A DNA stretch of 64,000 nucleotides from contig CATLPG010000006.1 of NCBI GenBank assembly GCA_950054195.1, forward strand, positions 34,090 through 98,089, in the 5' to 3' direction. Each line of letters begins with the position of its first letter. The first letter of the stretch is position 1. Source of the stretch: an uncultured Saccharospirillaceae bacterium. Its GTDB lineage: Bacteria > Bacteroidota > Bacteroidia > Flavobacteriales_D > CAJJDF01. The notes under the pieces are model-generated. The model saw nothing but the letters and a program-made list of their open reading frames with translations. It searched no databases and had not been told where the DNA came from. A program made the translations under genes and the position numbers. Of this stretch, positions 46,318 through 55,500 are shown piece by piece.

Positions 46318-48255
46318 TTAACTTACCGAAAGAGACTTCAACCCTGTTTTTTTGGATACCATTGTTTGTATAGTTTCTACAATACCATCTACATCGTAAC
46401 CACACTCTTTGTAAAGCTCATTTTGTGTACCGTGCTCTATATAATCATCAGGAACACCTAAACGTTTGACCTGAGCTGAATAACCATTATCACTCATAAA
46501 CTCTACAACTGCACTACCTAGTCCGCCAACAATTGTACCGTCTTCAACGGTTATAACTTTATCGAATTTGCTAAAAACCTCGTGTAAAATAACTTCATCG
46601 ATAGGTTTTAAAAAACGCATATCGTAATGTGAAATGCTCACATCTTTATTCGCTAGCTTCTCCTCTACTCGATCAATAAAACTACCTACCCATCCTATGG
46701 TTACTATAGCAATATCTGATCCATTTTTAAGTCTCCTACCCTCTCCTATCTTCAACTTTTTAAATGGTTTTTTCCAGTCGGTTACTATACCTTTTCCTCT
46801 AGGGTAACGAATAGAAAAAGGACCATTATTTTCTGCTTGAGCAGTATACATTAGATTTCTTAATTCTAATTCATCCATAGGAGCAGAAACTATCATTTTT
46901 GGAATACACCTAAAATAAGCTAAATCATATGCTCCGTGATGGGTTGGTCCATCAGCTCCTACTAAACCTCCTCTATCTAAACAAAATACAACAGGTAAAT
47001 TTTGTAATGCAACATCATGGATCACTTGATCATAAGCTCGTTGCATAAATGAAGAATAAATATTACAAAATGGAATTAATCCTTGAGTTGCTAATCCAGC
47101 AGAAAAGGTAACAGCATGTTGTTCAGCAATACCAACATCAAATGCTCTATCTGGCATTGCTTCCATCATGATATTTAATGAACTTCCTGTTGGCATAGCT
47201 GGTGTAATACCAACTATTTTTTCATTCATCTCTGCTAATTCAACTATAGTATGACCAAATACATCTTGAAATTTTGGTGGCTCAGGAGATTTAGGTGTTA
47301 TTTTAACTATTTCACCCGTGTTTTTATTGAATATACCAGGAGCATGCCACTTGGTAGTATTACCTTCCTCTGCAGGTTTAAATCCTTTTCCTTTAACAGT
47401 TAAACAATGAAGAATTTTTGGTCCTGGTAAGTCTTTTAATTCTTCCATTATTTTCACCAAACCTTCAACATCATGTCCATCTACTGGGCCAAAATATCTA
47501 AAATTTAAACTTTCGAATAAATTGCTTTGCTTAAAAATACTTCCTTTTAGTGCATCACTTACTCGTTGAACAATTGATTGAGCACTAGAACCAAATGAGC
47601 TTAGTTTCCCTAGTAAGTTCCATACTTCATCCTTAACCTTATTATAGGTTTGTGAAGCTGTTAAATCAGTTAAATATTCTTTTAATGCACCAACATTAGG
47701 GTCAATACTCATACAGTTATCGTTTAAAATAACTAACATATTTGAGTTTTCTATACCTGCGTGGTTTAATCCTTCAAAGGCTAATCCAGCTGTCATAGCT
47801 CCATCTCCAATTACGGCAATATGCTGGGTATCATTATTACCTTGTAATCGATTAGCCACAGCCATACCTAAAGCACCAGATATTGAGGTAGACGAATGAC
47901 CTACACCAAACGTATCGTACTCACTTTCGCTTCTTTTAGGAAAGCCACTTATGCCTTTATAAATTCTATTTGTATGGAAGTTATTTTTTCTACCAGTTAG
48001 GATTTTGTGTCCATAAGCTTGGTGACCTACATCCCAAACTAATTGATCCTTTGGAGTATTAAAAACATAATGAATAGCTGCTGTAATTTCAACAACACCT
48101 AAACTAGCTCCAAAATGTCCTCCTTTTTCAGAAACAATATCAACAATGTATTGCCTTAACTCTTCACACAATTCGGGTAATTGTTCTTGATCGAGTTTTT
48201 TTAAATCCTCTGGAGAATCAATATTCTCCAACAGTTTTCCTGGTTTGTACTCCAT
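46318..48255 (-). CDS. dxs: 1-deoxy-D-xylulose-5-phosphate synthase
   Basis: This 645-residue thiamine-diphosphate enzyme condenses pyruvate and glyceraldehyde 3-phosphate, the first step of the MEP isoprenoid pathway. DVGHQAYGHKILTGR is near the N-terminus, the ThDP motif GDGAMTAGLAFEGLNHAG (with downstream Asn) follows, and the transketolase-like C-terminal domains are complete. It is divergent from the sensor-cyclase/carotenoid operon, which uses its downstream products. Confidence 0.97.
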   Translation of the reverse strand: MEYKPGKLLENIDSPEDLKKLDQEQLPELCEELRQYIVDIVSEKGGHFGASLGVVEITAAIHYVFNTPKDQLVWDVGHQAYGHKILTGRKNNFHTNRIYKGISGFPKRSESEYDTFGVGHSSTSISGALGMAVANRLQGNNDTQHIAVIGDGAMTAGLAFEGLNHAGIENSNMLVILNDNCMSIDPNVGALKEYLTDLTASQTYNKVKDEVWNLLGKLSSFGSSAQSIVQRVSDALKGSIFKQSNLFESLNFRYFGPVDGHDVEGLVKIMEELKDLPGPKILHCLTVKGKGFKPAEEGNTTKWHAPGIFNKNTGEIVKITPKSPEPPKFQDVFGHTIVELAEMNEKIVGITPAMPTGSSLNIMMEAMPDRAFDVGIAEQHAVTFSAGLATQGLIPFCNIYSSFMQRAYDQVIHDVALQNLPVVFCLDRGGLVGADGPTHHGAYDLAYFRCIPKMIVSAPMDELELRNLMYTAQAENNGPFSIRYPRGKGIVTDWKKPFKKLKIGEGRRLKNGSDIAIVTIGWVGSFIDRVEEKLANKDVSISHYDMRFLKPIDEVILHEVFSKFDKVITVEDGTIVGGLGSAVVEFMSDNGYSAQVKRLGVPDDYIEHGTQNELYKECGYDVDGIVETIQTMVSKKTGLKSLSVS

Positions 48256-48280
48256 ATTTTTTGAGTGAATAGGTAACTAA

Positions 48281-48288
48281 CAAATTTA
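48281..48288 (-). promoter_or_regulatory. Predicted -7 box of dxs
   Basis: The minus-strand sequence TAAATTTG matches TAnnTTTG 25 bases before the dxs ATG. No TTG lies at the expected -33 distance, so this is tentative. Confidence 0.4.
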
Positions 48289-48385
48289 ACAAATTAATAT
48301 TGTCATATGCTTGTTATTTTAACTTTTATTAAGCACCAACAGCTATAAATATGAGGTGTTTCGATAATAAAGATGTGAAAAGTTG

Positions 48386-48393
48386 TATTTTTG
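48386..48393 (+). promoter_or_regulatory. Predicted -7 box of the sensor-cyclase gene
   Basis: TATTTTTG matches TAnnTTTG and ends six bases before ATG 48400. The transcript would begin at or next to the start codon, which suggests a leaderless mRNA and argues against the in-frame TTG at 48391, which lies inside the box. Confidence 0.5.
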
Positions 48394-48399
48394 ATACTG

Positions 48400-51300
48400 A
48401 TGATATATAGGTTTCGTTTATATAAGGGTATTTTTCTACTTTTCTTATTATTTTCTTTTAGTCGTTTACTATCACAAAACAAAACGGCTATTAGGTTTCA
48501 AAACTTAACTATTAGTGATGGTTTATCACAATCTTCTGTTTCTTCAATTACTCAAGATAAATATGGTTTTATTTGGATTGGTACTCAAGATGGTTTAAAT
48601 AGGTATGATGGCCAAAGCTTTAAAACATTTTACAAAAATCAAGCAGATTCCAATTCCTTATTATCAAATACCATAAACTGTTTATCCTATGATCCTGTAA
48701 ATGATTACCTGTGGATTGGTACCAATAAAGGCTTGTGTTTTTATGATTATAATAACCGAACATTTAATCACATATACTGCAAAGCTGAAAACATAAGTCA
48801 CCTATTGATTGATAACAAAGGTATCATTTGGTTTAATTCATCCTTAGATGGATTATTTAAAAAGTCTAACGATTCAATTATTAAAGTTTTGGATGGTAAA
48901 TTCATTGAAATGGATTATTATGATGATTCTACTTTGTTGGTAAGTTCGCTAGATGCTGGCTATAAAGTAAACTTATTTGATTCAAAAATAACCAATATTG
49001 AAGAGTTTAAAGGGGTAGTTGACATAATTTCAGATAAAAACAGTAAGTTTTTAATTTATAAAAACACGCTTATTGAATACACCAATAATCAAATAATCGA
49101 TTTAACTAGTAAGTTCCCTGAATTAAAGAGATACGAACTAACAAAAGTGCGTTCACTAAAAAACCGTTATTTATGGCTTGGAACCGCTAAAAATGGATTA
49201 ATTCTTCTAGATAAAACATTAAGAGAGGTTTATAACTATAGAAATGGAGATCATCCTATTTACGGACTTGCTGATAATACAATAAATGAAATATTTTATG
49301 ACCATTCGGATGTAATTTGGATTGGTACAAGAAGCAATGGTATTAGCTTGTTTGATTTTGTAAAACAAAACATACACTACATTGGTGAAAATGATAAAAA
49401 CAATAAAGGCTTATCTAGTAAAATAGTTTGGTCTGTTAAAGGATCTGAAAATGGAAATATTTTAATCGGAACTGATAAGGGACTGGATTGTTATAATTTG
49501 TTTTCGGGTGAAATTTTTAATTATCCAAAAATAGTAAATAGCTACAATGAAGATGTAAGGTCAATTTATACTGATAAGGAATATACCTTGTTAGGAATGG
49601 ATCAAGGTTTAGTTAAGGTAAACTTTTTTGGTAGTAACGCTAATTACACAAACCTTTTCCAATCATTTAGAAAAAAAATAGAAGGTGATTTTAAAATATT
49701 TGATATTGATAAATATGATAATGATCGGTTTTTGCTGTCAACCAGTATTGGGCTAATTCTTTTTGATATAAAAAAATCTACTTACACAACTTACAGTACA
49801 CAAAATTCGAATATTACTGATGATAACATTTATTGTTCTTATAAATCTTCAAGAAATGAATGGTGGGTCGGAACAAGAAATGGATTAAATAAAATTATTT
49901 CCTTATCAGATAAGGAGGGGTTATTTTTTAAATACCTTCCCACTGATGACTCAAAGAGCATTAATGGAGAATACGTATTAACCATTACAGAGGATTATAA
50001 AAACAACCTCTGGATTGGTACTTACGATGGAGGAATAAACACCTATAATTATGCTGATTCTAGTTTTACATCATATACTGTTAATAATGGGTTATCAAAT
50101 AATGCTGTATACGGAATCATACCTATAGATAGCTCACTTTGGATTAGTACAAATAAAGGAATATCTAAGTTTTCAATTCCTTATAAAACCTTTTACAATT
50201 ATTATGAATCTGATGGGTTGCAAAGCAATGAATTTAATGCTGGAGCCTACTACAAAACAAAGTATGATGAGCTATTTTTTGGTGGTATTAACGGATTAAG
50301 TCATTTTTATCCTGATGATTTAAAAAAGAACACCACTCCTCCTATTTTAAGTATCTCAAGTATTGAAGTTAATGGCAAGCCATTAAGTAAGCTAGATGCA
50401 TATAAAAATATTAGTGTTAATAATTTAAAGGATATTCAGTTAGACTATTATAACAATAATATTTCCATTTATTTATCTGCTCTACATTTTTCTAACAGTT
50501 CTAAAAATTCCTATAAATATTTTATTGAAGAATTTAAAGATTCGAATATCAAGGCTACCTCAATACCTTTAGCAAACTACAATGCACTTGCGCCAGGAGA
50601 ATACCATTTTGTTGCTTATGCTTCTAATGCCGATGGTATTTGGAATGAAGAACCACTTGTATTAGTTATAAATATAAACCCTCCTTTTTGGCAAACTTGG
50701 TGGTTTCGGTCCATTGGTATAATAATATTAGCTATCCTTATTTTCTCTTTTTTCTGGTTTAGAATACAAAATATACGTAGGCAAAAACGTATTCTAGAAT
50801 CATTAGTTAAAAAGAGAACAGCTACAATTATTGAGCAAAAGGAACAAATAGAAAAACAAAAAGAAGAGATTGAAAAGGAAAAAGAAAAGGCTGATAATGT
50901 ATTACATAAAATTTTTCCTGATCGTATTGCACAAAAGCTTAAAAACAAAGGAAAAGTAAAGGCCGAGTTGTATAAAAGCACCTCTATTCTTTTTGCTGAT
51001 TTTGTTAAATTCTCGCAAATTTCTCGTCAAATGCCACCAGAGGAATTAATTAATGAATTGAATAAATACTTTAAAGTTTTTGATAAGATTATTATAAGAA
51101 ACAACTTATTCCAAATAAAAACTATAGGTGATTCATACATGGCTGTTGCTGGAATTCCTAAAAATAAAACAAATGCTATTGATGCTACCATTGCTGGTTT
51201 ACAAATCCAAAGCTACATGAAAAAGGTTGCTCGTAATAACCCTGATGCTTGGCAAGTAAGAGTTGGCATTAATACGGGGGAAGTTGTTGCTGGTGTTTTA

Positions 51301-52164
51301 GAAACTAAAAGACCCCTCTATGATGTGTGGGGAAGTGATGTTAATATTGCTAGTAGACTCCAAGATGAAGGTATGCCCTTTAAAGTAAATGTATCCGATA
51401 AAACATATAATATAATAAAACCTTATTTTGATTGTACTCCTAGGGGTGGCATACTAACTAAAAATGTTGGTATTATTAGCATGTATTATGTAAACAATAT
51501 TAAGCCAATATTATCTTACAAAGGAGAAGGACTTGTTCCAAATAAAAAATTTAAGCAATATTTAGAAACTCATAAAAAAACAAAACTTAAGTATTTTAAA
51601 CTTGAAGAAGATGTTTTAGCTTTCTTAAGAGAAACTCTTCCTAAAGGGTTATATTATCACTCTGTTCAGCATACAGTTGATGTAATCCAAGCAACTGAAG
51701 AAATTGCACTTAACGAAAACATATTTGATGAGCGTGTCATACTTTTAAAAACAGCCGCACTCTTTCATGATTCTGGTTTCACGAAAAAGTATCAAAAAAA
51801 TGAAGTAATAGGTGTAGAAATTGCTAAACAGTTTTTACCAAAATATGGCTACACCGAGGCTCAAATATTAACAATAGAAAAACTAATTTTAGCTACAGAA
51901 ATTTCGCATCAACCTAAAAATAAGCTCGAAAAAATAATAAAAGATGCTGACCTTGATTATATAGGTAGAGATGATTTCGAAGAAATTAGTAATAAATTAT
52001 TTAACGAACTTCAAGAAAAAGAGTTTGTAAAAGATAAAGCAGAGTGGGATAATATGCAGGTAAAGTTTTTTGATTCTCACAGATATTATACTAATTATTC
52101 TATTGCTAATAGATTAGATAAAAAAATGGAAAACCTTAAAAATATTAATAGTAAATTAAACTAA
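48400..52164 (+). CDS. Propeller sensor with adenylate cyclase and HD hydrolase domains
   Basis: A 1254-residue membrane protein. It has a signal peptide, periplasmic propeller repeats to about residue 640, a Y_Y_Y domain (about 690-755), a membrane helix (769-787), a coiled coil, a class III cyclase (about 850-1010) and an HD domain (about 1070-1200). Cyclase residues include ILFADFVKFS (metal Asp), IKTIGDSYMA (adenine-type Lys) and YDVWGSDVNIASRL (adenine-type Asp, transition-state Asn and Arg), so ATP is the likely substrate. The HD domain keeps HSVQHT, FHDSG and DADLDYIG. Its stop is three bases before crtZ. What the HD domain hydrolyses is unknown. Confidence 0.87.
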   Translation: MIYRFRLYKGIFLLFLLFSFSRLLSQNKTAIRFQNLTISDGLSQSSVSSITQDKYGFIWIGTQDGLNRYDGQSFKTFYKNQADSNSLLSNTINCLSYDPVNDYLWIGTNKGLCFYDYNNRTFNHIYCKAENISHLLIDNKGIIWFNSSLDGLFKKSNDSIIKVLDGKFIEMDYYDDSTLLVSSLDAGYKVNLFDSKITNIEEFKGVVDIISDKNSKFLIYKNTLIEYTNNQIIDLTSKFPELKRYELTKVRSLKNRYLWLGTAKNGLILLDKTLREVYNYRNGDHPIYGLADNTINEIFYDHSDVIWIGTRSNGISLFDFVKQNIHYIGENDKNNKGLSSKIVWSVKGSENGNILIGTDKGLDCYNLFSGEIFNYPKIVNSYNEDVRSIYTDKEYTLLGMDQGLVKVNFFGSNANYTNLFQSFRKKIEGDFKIFDIDKYDNDRFLLSTSIGLILFDIKKSTYTTYSTQNSNITDDNIYCSYKSSRNEWWVGTRNGLNKIISLSDKEGLFFKYLPTDDSKSINGEYVLTITEDYKNNLWIGTYDGGINTYNYADSSFTSYTVNNGLSNNAVYGIIPIDSSLWISTNKGISKFSIPYKTFYNYYESDGLQSNEFNAGAYYKTKYDELFFGGINGLSHFYPDDLKKNTTPPILSISSIEVNGKPLSKLDAYKNISVNNLKDIQLDYYNNNISIYLSALHFSNSSKNSYKYFIEEFKDSNIKATSIPLANYNALAPGEYHFVAYASNADGIWNEEPLVLVININPPFWQTWWFRSIGIIILAILIFSFFWFRIQNIRRQKRILESLVKKRTATIIEQKEQIEKQKEEIEKEKEKADNVLHKIFPDRIAQKLKNKGKVKAELYKSTSILFADFVKFSQISRQMPPEELINELNKYFKVFDKIIIRNNLFQIKTIGDSYMAVAGIPKNKTNAIDATIAGLQIQSYMKKVARNNPDAWQVRVGINTGEVVAGVLETKRPLYDVWGSDVNIASRLQDEGMPFKVNVSDKTYNIIKPYFDCTPRGGILTKNVGIISMYYVNNIKPILSYKGEGLVPNKKFKQYLETHKKTKLKYFKLEEDVLAFLRETLPKGLYYHSVQHTVDVIQATEEIALNENIFDERVILLKTAALFHDSGFTKKYQKNEVIGVEIAKQFLPKYGYTEAQILTIEKLILATEISHQPKNKLEKIIKDADLDYIGRDDFEEISNKLFNELQEKEFVKDKAEWDNMQVKFFDSHRYYTNYSIANRLDKKMENLKNINSKLN

Positions 52165-52167
52165 GAT

Positions 52168-52623
52168 ATGGGGTTCTTAATCATTATAGCAACTTTTGTT
52201 GCCATGGAGTTTTCTGCTTGGGCAATGCATAAATATGTGATGCATGGTTTTCTTTGGTATTTACATAAAGATCATCACGTGCCAGATCATAAACACTTTT
52301 ACGAAAAAAACGACTTTTTCTTTTTAGTATATGCAATTCCATCGTGGCTGTGTATTATGCTAGGTTCCATGTATGATTCGTTCCTAACATTTTACATTGG
52401 TTTTGGAATATTAGCTTATGGAATAGCCTATTTTTTAGTTCATGAGGTATTTATACACCAACGCTTAAAATGGTTTAGAAAGACTAATAATAAATATTTT
52501 AGGGCAATACGAAGAGCACATAAAATACACCACAAGCATATAGGCAAAGAACACGGTGAATGCTTTGGAATGTTAATAGTTCCTTGGAAATATTATAAAA
52601 ATGAGTTCTTCAAAAAATCATGA
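52168..52623 (+). CDS. crtZ: Beta-carotene 3-hydroxylase, CrtZ type
   Basis: A 151-residue membrane di-iron hydroxylase with the four histidine clusters of the family: HKYVMH (21-26), HKDHH (33-37), HEVFIH and HKIHHKH. It adds the 3-hydroxyl group to beta-rings. It begins three bases after the sensor-cyclase stop codon and overlaps crtD by four bases, so it is the first pigment gene of the operon. Confidence 0.92.
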   Translation: MGFLIIIATFVAMEFSAWAMHKYVMHGFLWYLHKDHHVPDHKHFYEKNDFFFLVYAIPSWLCIMLGSMYDSFLTFYIGFGILAYGIAYFLVHEVFIHQRLKWFRKTNNKYFRAIRRAHKIHHKHIGKEHGECFGMLIVPWKYYKNEFFKKS

Positions 52624-54092
52624 AAAAAGCCATTGTTATAGGTTCTGGTATTGGAGGGTTATCTTCGGCTGTTAGGTTATCAAATAAAGGTTATGATGTT
52701 CATGTTTTTGAAAAAAATAGTTATCCTGGAGGCAAGCTAACCGAAATAAATTTAAATGAATTTAGATTTGATGCAGGTCCATCGCTTTTCACCATGCCCC
52801 AATTGGTTGATGAACTTTTTGAACTTTCTGGTAAAAACTCAAAAGAGTATTTTGATTATGAAAGATTGAATAATTTATGTAATTATTTTTTTGAAGATGG
52901 TACAATAATTCATGCTTCTGCTAATGGTGATGAATTTGCCAAAGAAATCGAAATTAAAACAAGTGATAGTGCTAAAACTGTAAAGAAACACCTAAAGAAA
53001 AGTGCCTTTATCTACAATGCTACCTCAACGCTTTTCCTAACAAAATCATTACATAAAATTGACTCCTACTTATCATGGAATACTTTCGTTTCAATTCTTA
53101 AATTGCCTTTCTTGAATATTTTTAAAACAATGAATGGTGCTAATAAGGCTAGATTCAAGGATGATAAAAACATTCAAATTTTCAACAGATATGCTACCTA
53201 TAATGGTTCTAACCCCTATCAAGCTCCAGGCATTTTAAATATTATACCTCACTTAGAGTATAATATGGGGGCTTATTTTCCTAAAAATGGTATGCATAGC
53301 ATAACAATGTCCATTTACCAATTAGCAATAGATTTAGGTGTTAATTTTCACTTCAATTCAGAAATAAAAAAAATAACAACTAAAGATAATAAAGTAACAG
53401 GTATCTTAACATCAAAAGGGGTTAATCACCAAGCAGATCTGGTTGTTTGTAATACAGATATTCATTATGTGTATAAAAACCTGCTTAATTCTCCAAAATT
53501 ACTAACTAAAGTTGATAAGCAAGAACGATCAAGCTCTGCACTCATTTTTTATTGGGGAATTAATAAAGATTTCCCTGAGTTAGATCTACATAACATTCTT
53601 TTTTCAGAAAATTATAAGGAAGAGTTTGACCATATATTCAATAAAAAGTTAATATATGAAGACCCTACTATATACATCAACATAACATCAAAATTCAATA
53701 AAAATGATGCTCCTAATGGAAAAGAAAATTGGTTTGTGATGATTAATGTTCCATCAAACGATAATCAAGATTGGTATAAGTTAATAAATGATGCTCGTGA
53801 GAACATCATTTCTAAAATAAACAGAGTACTTAAGGTCGATTTAAATAAATTAATTGAGTGTGAAGAAATACTAGATCCTATTTCTATCCAAACTAAAACA
53901 TTATCATATAAAGGGTCACTATACGGTACGGCCTCAAATAAAAGAAGTGCTGCTTTTTTCAGACATAAAAACTTTTCATCAGTGTATAACAACCTATTTT
54001 TTGTTGGAGGAAGTGTACATCCTGGAGGAGGAATACCATTAGCTTTATCATCTGCGAAAATCATTGATCGACTTATTGAAAATGAAAAATAA
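52620..54092 (+). CDS. crtD: Carotenoid desaturase, probable CrtD (1-hydroxycarotenoid 3,4-desaturase)
   Basis: A 490-residue FAD protein of the CrtI family: dinucleotide motif GSGIGGLSSAVRLSNKG, then FEKNSYPGGKL and FDAGPSLFTMP, and a C-terminal FAD motif GGSVHPGGGIPLALSSAK. The FDAGPSLFTMP form, and its place between crtZ and cruF, fit CrtD of flavobacteria rather than phytoene desaturase, which is encoded separately at 55501. It would desaturate the hydrated psi-end. It overlaps both neighbours. Confidence 0.82.
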   Translation: MKKAIVIGSGIGGLSSAVRLSNKGYDVHVFEKNSYPGGKLTEINLNEFRFDAGPSLFTMPQLVDELFELSGKNSKEYFDYERLNNLCNYFFEDGTIIHASANGDEFAKEIEIKTSDSAKTVKKHLKKSAFIYNATSTLFLTKSLHKIDSYLSWNTFVSILKLPFLNIFKTMNGANKARFKDDKNIQIFNRYATYNGSNPYQAPGILNIIPHLEYNMGAYFPKNGMHSITMSIYQLAIDLGVNFHFNSEIKKITTKDNKVTGILTSKGVNHQADLVVCNTDIHYVYKNLLNSPKLLTKVDKQERSSSALIFYWGINKDFPELDLHNILFSENYKEEFDHIFNKKLIYEDPTIYINITSKFNKNDAPNGKENWFVMINVPSNDNQDWYKLINDARENIISKINRVLKVDLNKLIECEEILDPISIQTKTLSYKGSLYGTASNKRSAAFFRHKNFSSVYNNLFFVGGSVHPGGGIPLALSSAKIIDRLIENEK

Positions 54093-54717
54093 AAAAATAG
54101 AGAATATAATAATCGCGTTTATATTTATAATATACATGGTAGGATTATTTGGGTTTTTACTAGATATAAATACAAGTAAATTTAAATCTTTAACCCCACT
54201 AAACTTAGTTTTAACTACACTTGCTATTTTCTTAATTAATGGTAAGTTTTCATTGAAGTTATTAGTTGCATCTTTTATAATTTTTAGTCTTGGGTTGAGT
54301 ATTGAAATAATAGGAGTTGAAACAGGTCTCCTTTTTGGTGAATATAACTATGGGGAAACATTAGGCTATAAATTTAAAGGTGTTCCTCTTACAATTGGTT
54401 TAAACTGGTTATTCCTATCTTTGGCAACTTTTTCAATTGCTAAAAGCTTATTTAAAAAATCAGTATTTGCAGTAATTTTTGCTTCTCTACTTATGGTATT
54501 TTTAGATTATTTTGTTGAGCCTGTCGCTATAAATCTAGATTTCTGGAATTGGGAATCAGTTAATATTCCTATTCAAAACTATATCATGTGGTTTTTAGCA
54601 TCTATTTTTATGCAAGCTATTTTACACTTGTTTAATATTAAATTTTCTACAAAAGCAGGTTGTGTAATTTATTCACTACAATTAATATTCTTTATCGTTT
54701 TAAACTTGAATTTGTAA
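54082..54717 (+). CDS. cruF: Carotenoid 1',2'-hydratase CruF
   Basis: A 211-residue membrane protein with about seven helices. The segment VETGLLFGEYNYGETLGYKF and GVPLTIGLNWLFL are the conserved CruF features, with FLDYFVEPVAINLDFW later. It adds water to the psi-end of gamma-carotene. ATG 54082 is preferred to the in-frame TTG at 54064. It overlaps crtD by 11 bases and is followed after one base by the cyclase gene. Confidence 0.88.
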   Translation: MKNKKIENIIIAFIFIIYMVGLFGFLLDINTSKFKSLTPLNLVLTTLAIFLINGKFSLKLLVASFIIFSLGLSIEIIGVETGLLFGEYNYGETLGYKFKGVPLTIGLNWLFLSLATFSIAKSLFKKSVFAVIFASLLMVFLDYFVEPVAINLDFWNWESVNIPIQNYIMWFLASIFMQAILHLFNIKFSTKAGCVIYSLQLIFFIVLNLNL

Positions 54718-54718
54718 G

Positions 54719-55426
54719 ATGGAATTTCTAGAAACTAAATACCTATATTTTATATTATTAGCATTTTCATTTGCTTACCCTTTAGCACAGAGTTTCGAGT
54801 GGAGGCTAACTTATTATAAAAAATGGAGACACTTATTTTTAGGTATTTTGGTTATGATGCTCATCTTTATTCCTTGGGATATTTGGTTTACAAAAATTAG
54901 TGTTTGGTGGTTCAGGTCAGACTATATAAGTGGCATTAAACTATTCAATTTACCCCTTGAAGAATGTTTATTTTTTGTTATCGTTCCCTTTGCTTGTGTA
55001 TTTATATATGAGGTACTAAACTACTTTATTAAAAAGGATATACTTAAAAAAATCTATACTCCTTTTTTATTAGTCTTAGCTATAATTCTTTTTATCGTTG
55101 GAGTATTTAACATAGAAAAATTATATACCTCTATTACTTTTTTATCAACTGCTACTGCGTTAATAACGGTATTAATAATTAATCCAAAGTGGCTAAGTCG
55201 GTTTACGCTAGCTTATTTAGTAAGTCTCGTTCCTTTTTTATTAATCAATGGTATATTAACGGGTTCGTTCATAAAAAACCCTATTGTTAATTATAATCCC
55301 GATCACATATTAAATATTAGAATATTTACAATTCCGGTTGAGGATTCAATATATAACATGCTGATGCTATTAATAGTTATAGCAACCTATGAATTCTCTA
55401 AAACCTTTGCCCTTAGAAATTCGTAA
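54719..55426 (+). CDS. Lycopene cyclase, CrtYc/CrtYd fused type
   Basis: A 235-residue membrane protein made of two homologous halves of about 100 residues. Each half has the acidic motif of this cyclase class: LPLEECLFFVIVPF in the first and IPVEDSIYNMLM in the second. It forms beta-rings on lycopene. Such CrtYcd-type enzymes occur in Bacteroidota, actinobacteria and archaea. It closes the first carotenoid operon. Confidence 0.88.
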   Translation: MEFLETKYLYFILLAFSFAYPLAQSFEWRLTYYKKWRHLFLGILVMMLIFIPWDIWFTKISVWWFRSDYISGIKLFNLPLEECLFFVIVPFACVFIYEVLNYFIKKDILKKIYTPFLLVLAIILFIVGVFNIEKLYTSITFLSTATALITVLIINPKWLSRFTLAYLVSLVPFLLINGILTGSFIKNPIVNYNPDHILNIRIFTIPVEDSIYNMLMLLIVIATYEFSKTFALRNS

Positions 55427-55447
55427 ATAGATAACATTAGTTAAAAA

Positions 55448-55499
55448 GTTAAACAATAAATTGATTTTGTTTAATTATATTTAAAAATAAGTTAAACAA
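55448..55499 (+). promoter_or_regulatory. Repeated TTAAACAA boxes upstream of crtI
   Basis: GTTAAACAA occurs directly at 55448-55456 and 55491-55499, and inverted (TTGTTTAA) at 55467-55474. The last copy touches the crtI start codon. No good TAnnTTTG box is present, which suits a promoter that needs an activator or is blocked by a repressor. The binding protein is not in the window. Confidence 0.5.
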
Positions 55500-55500
55500 A

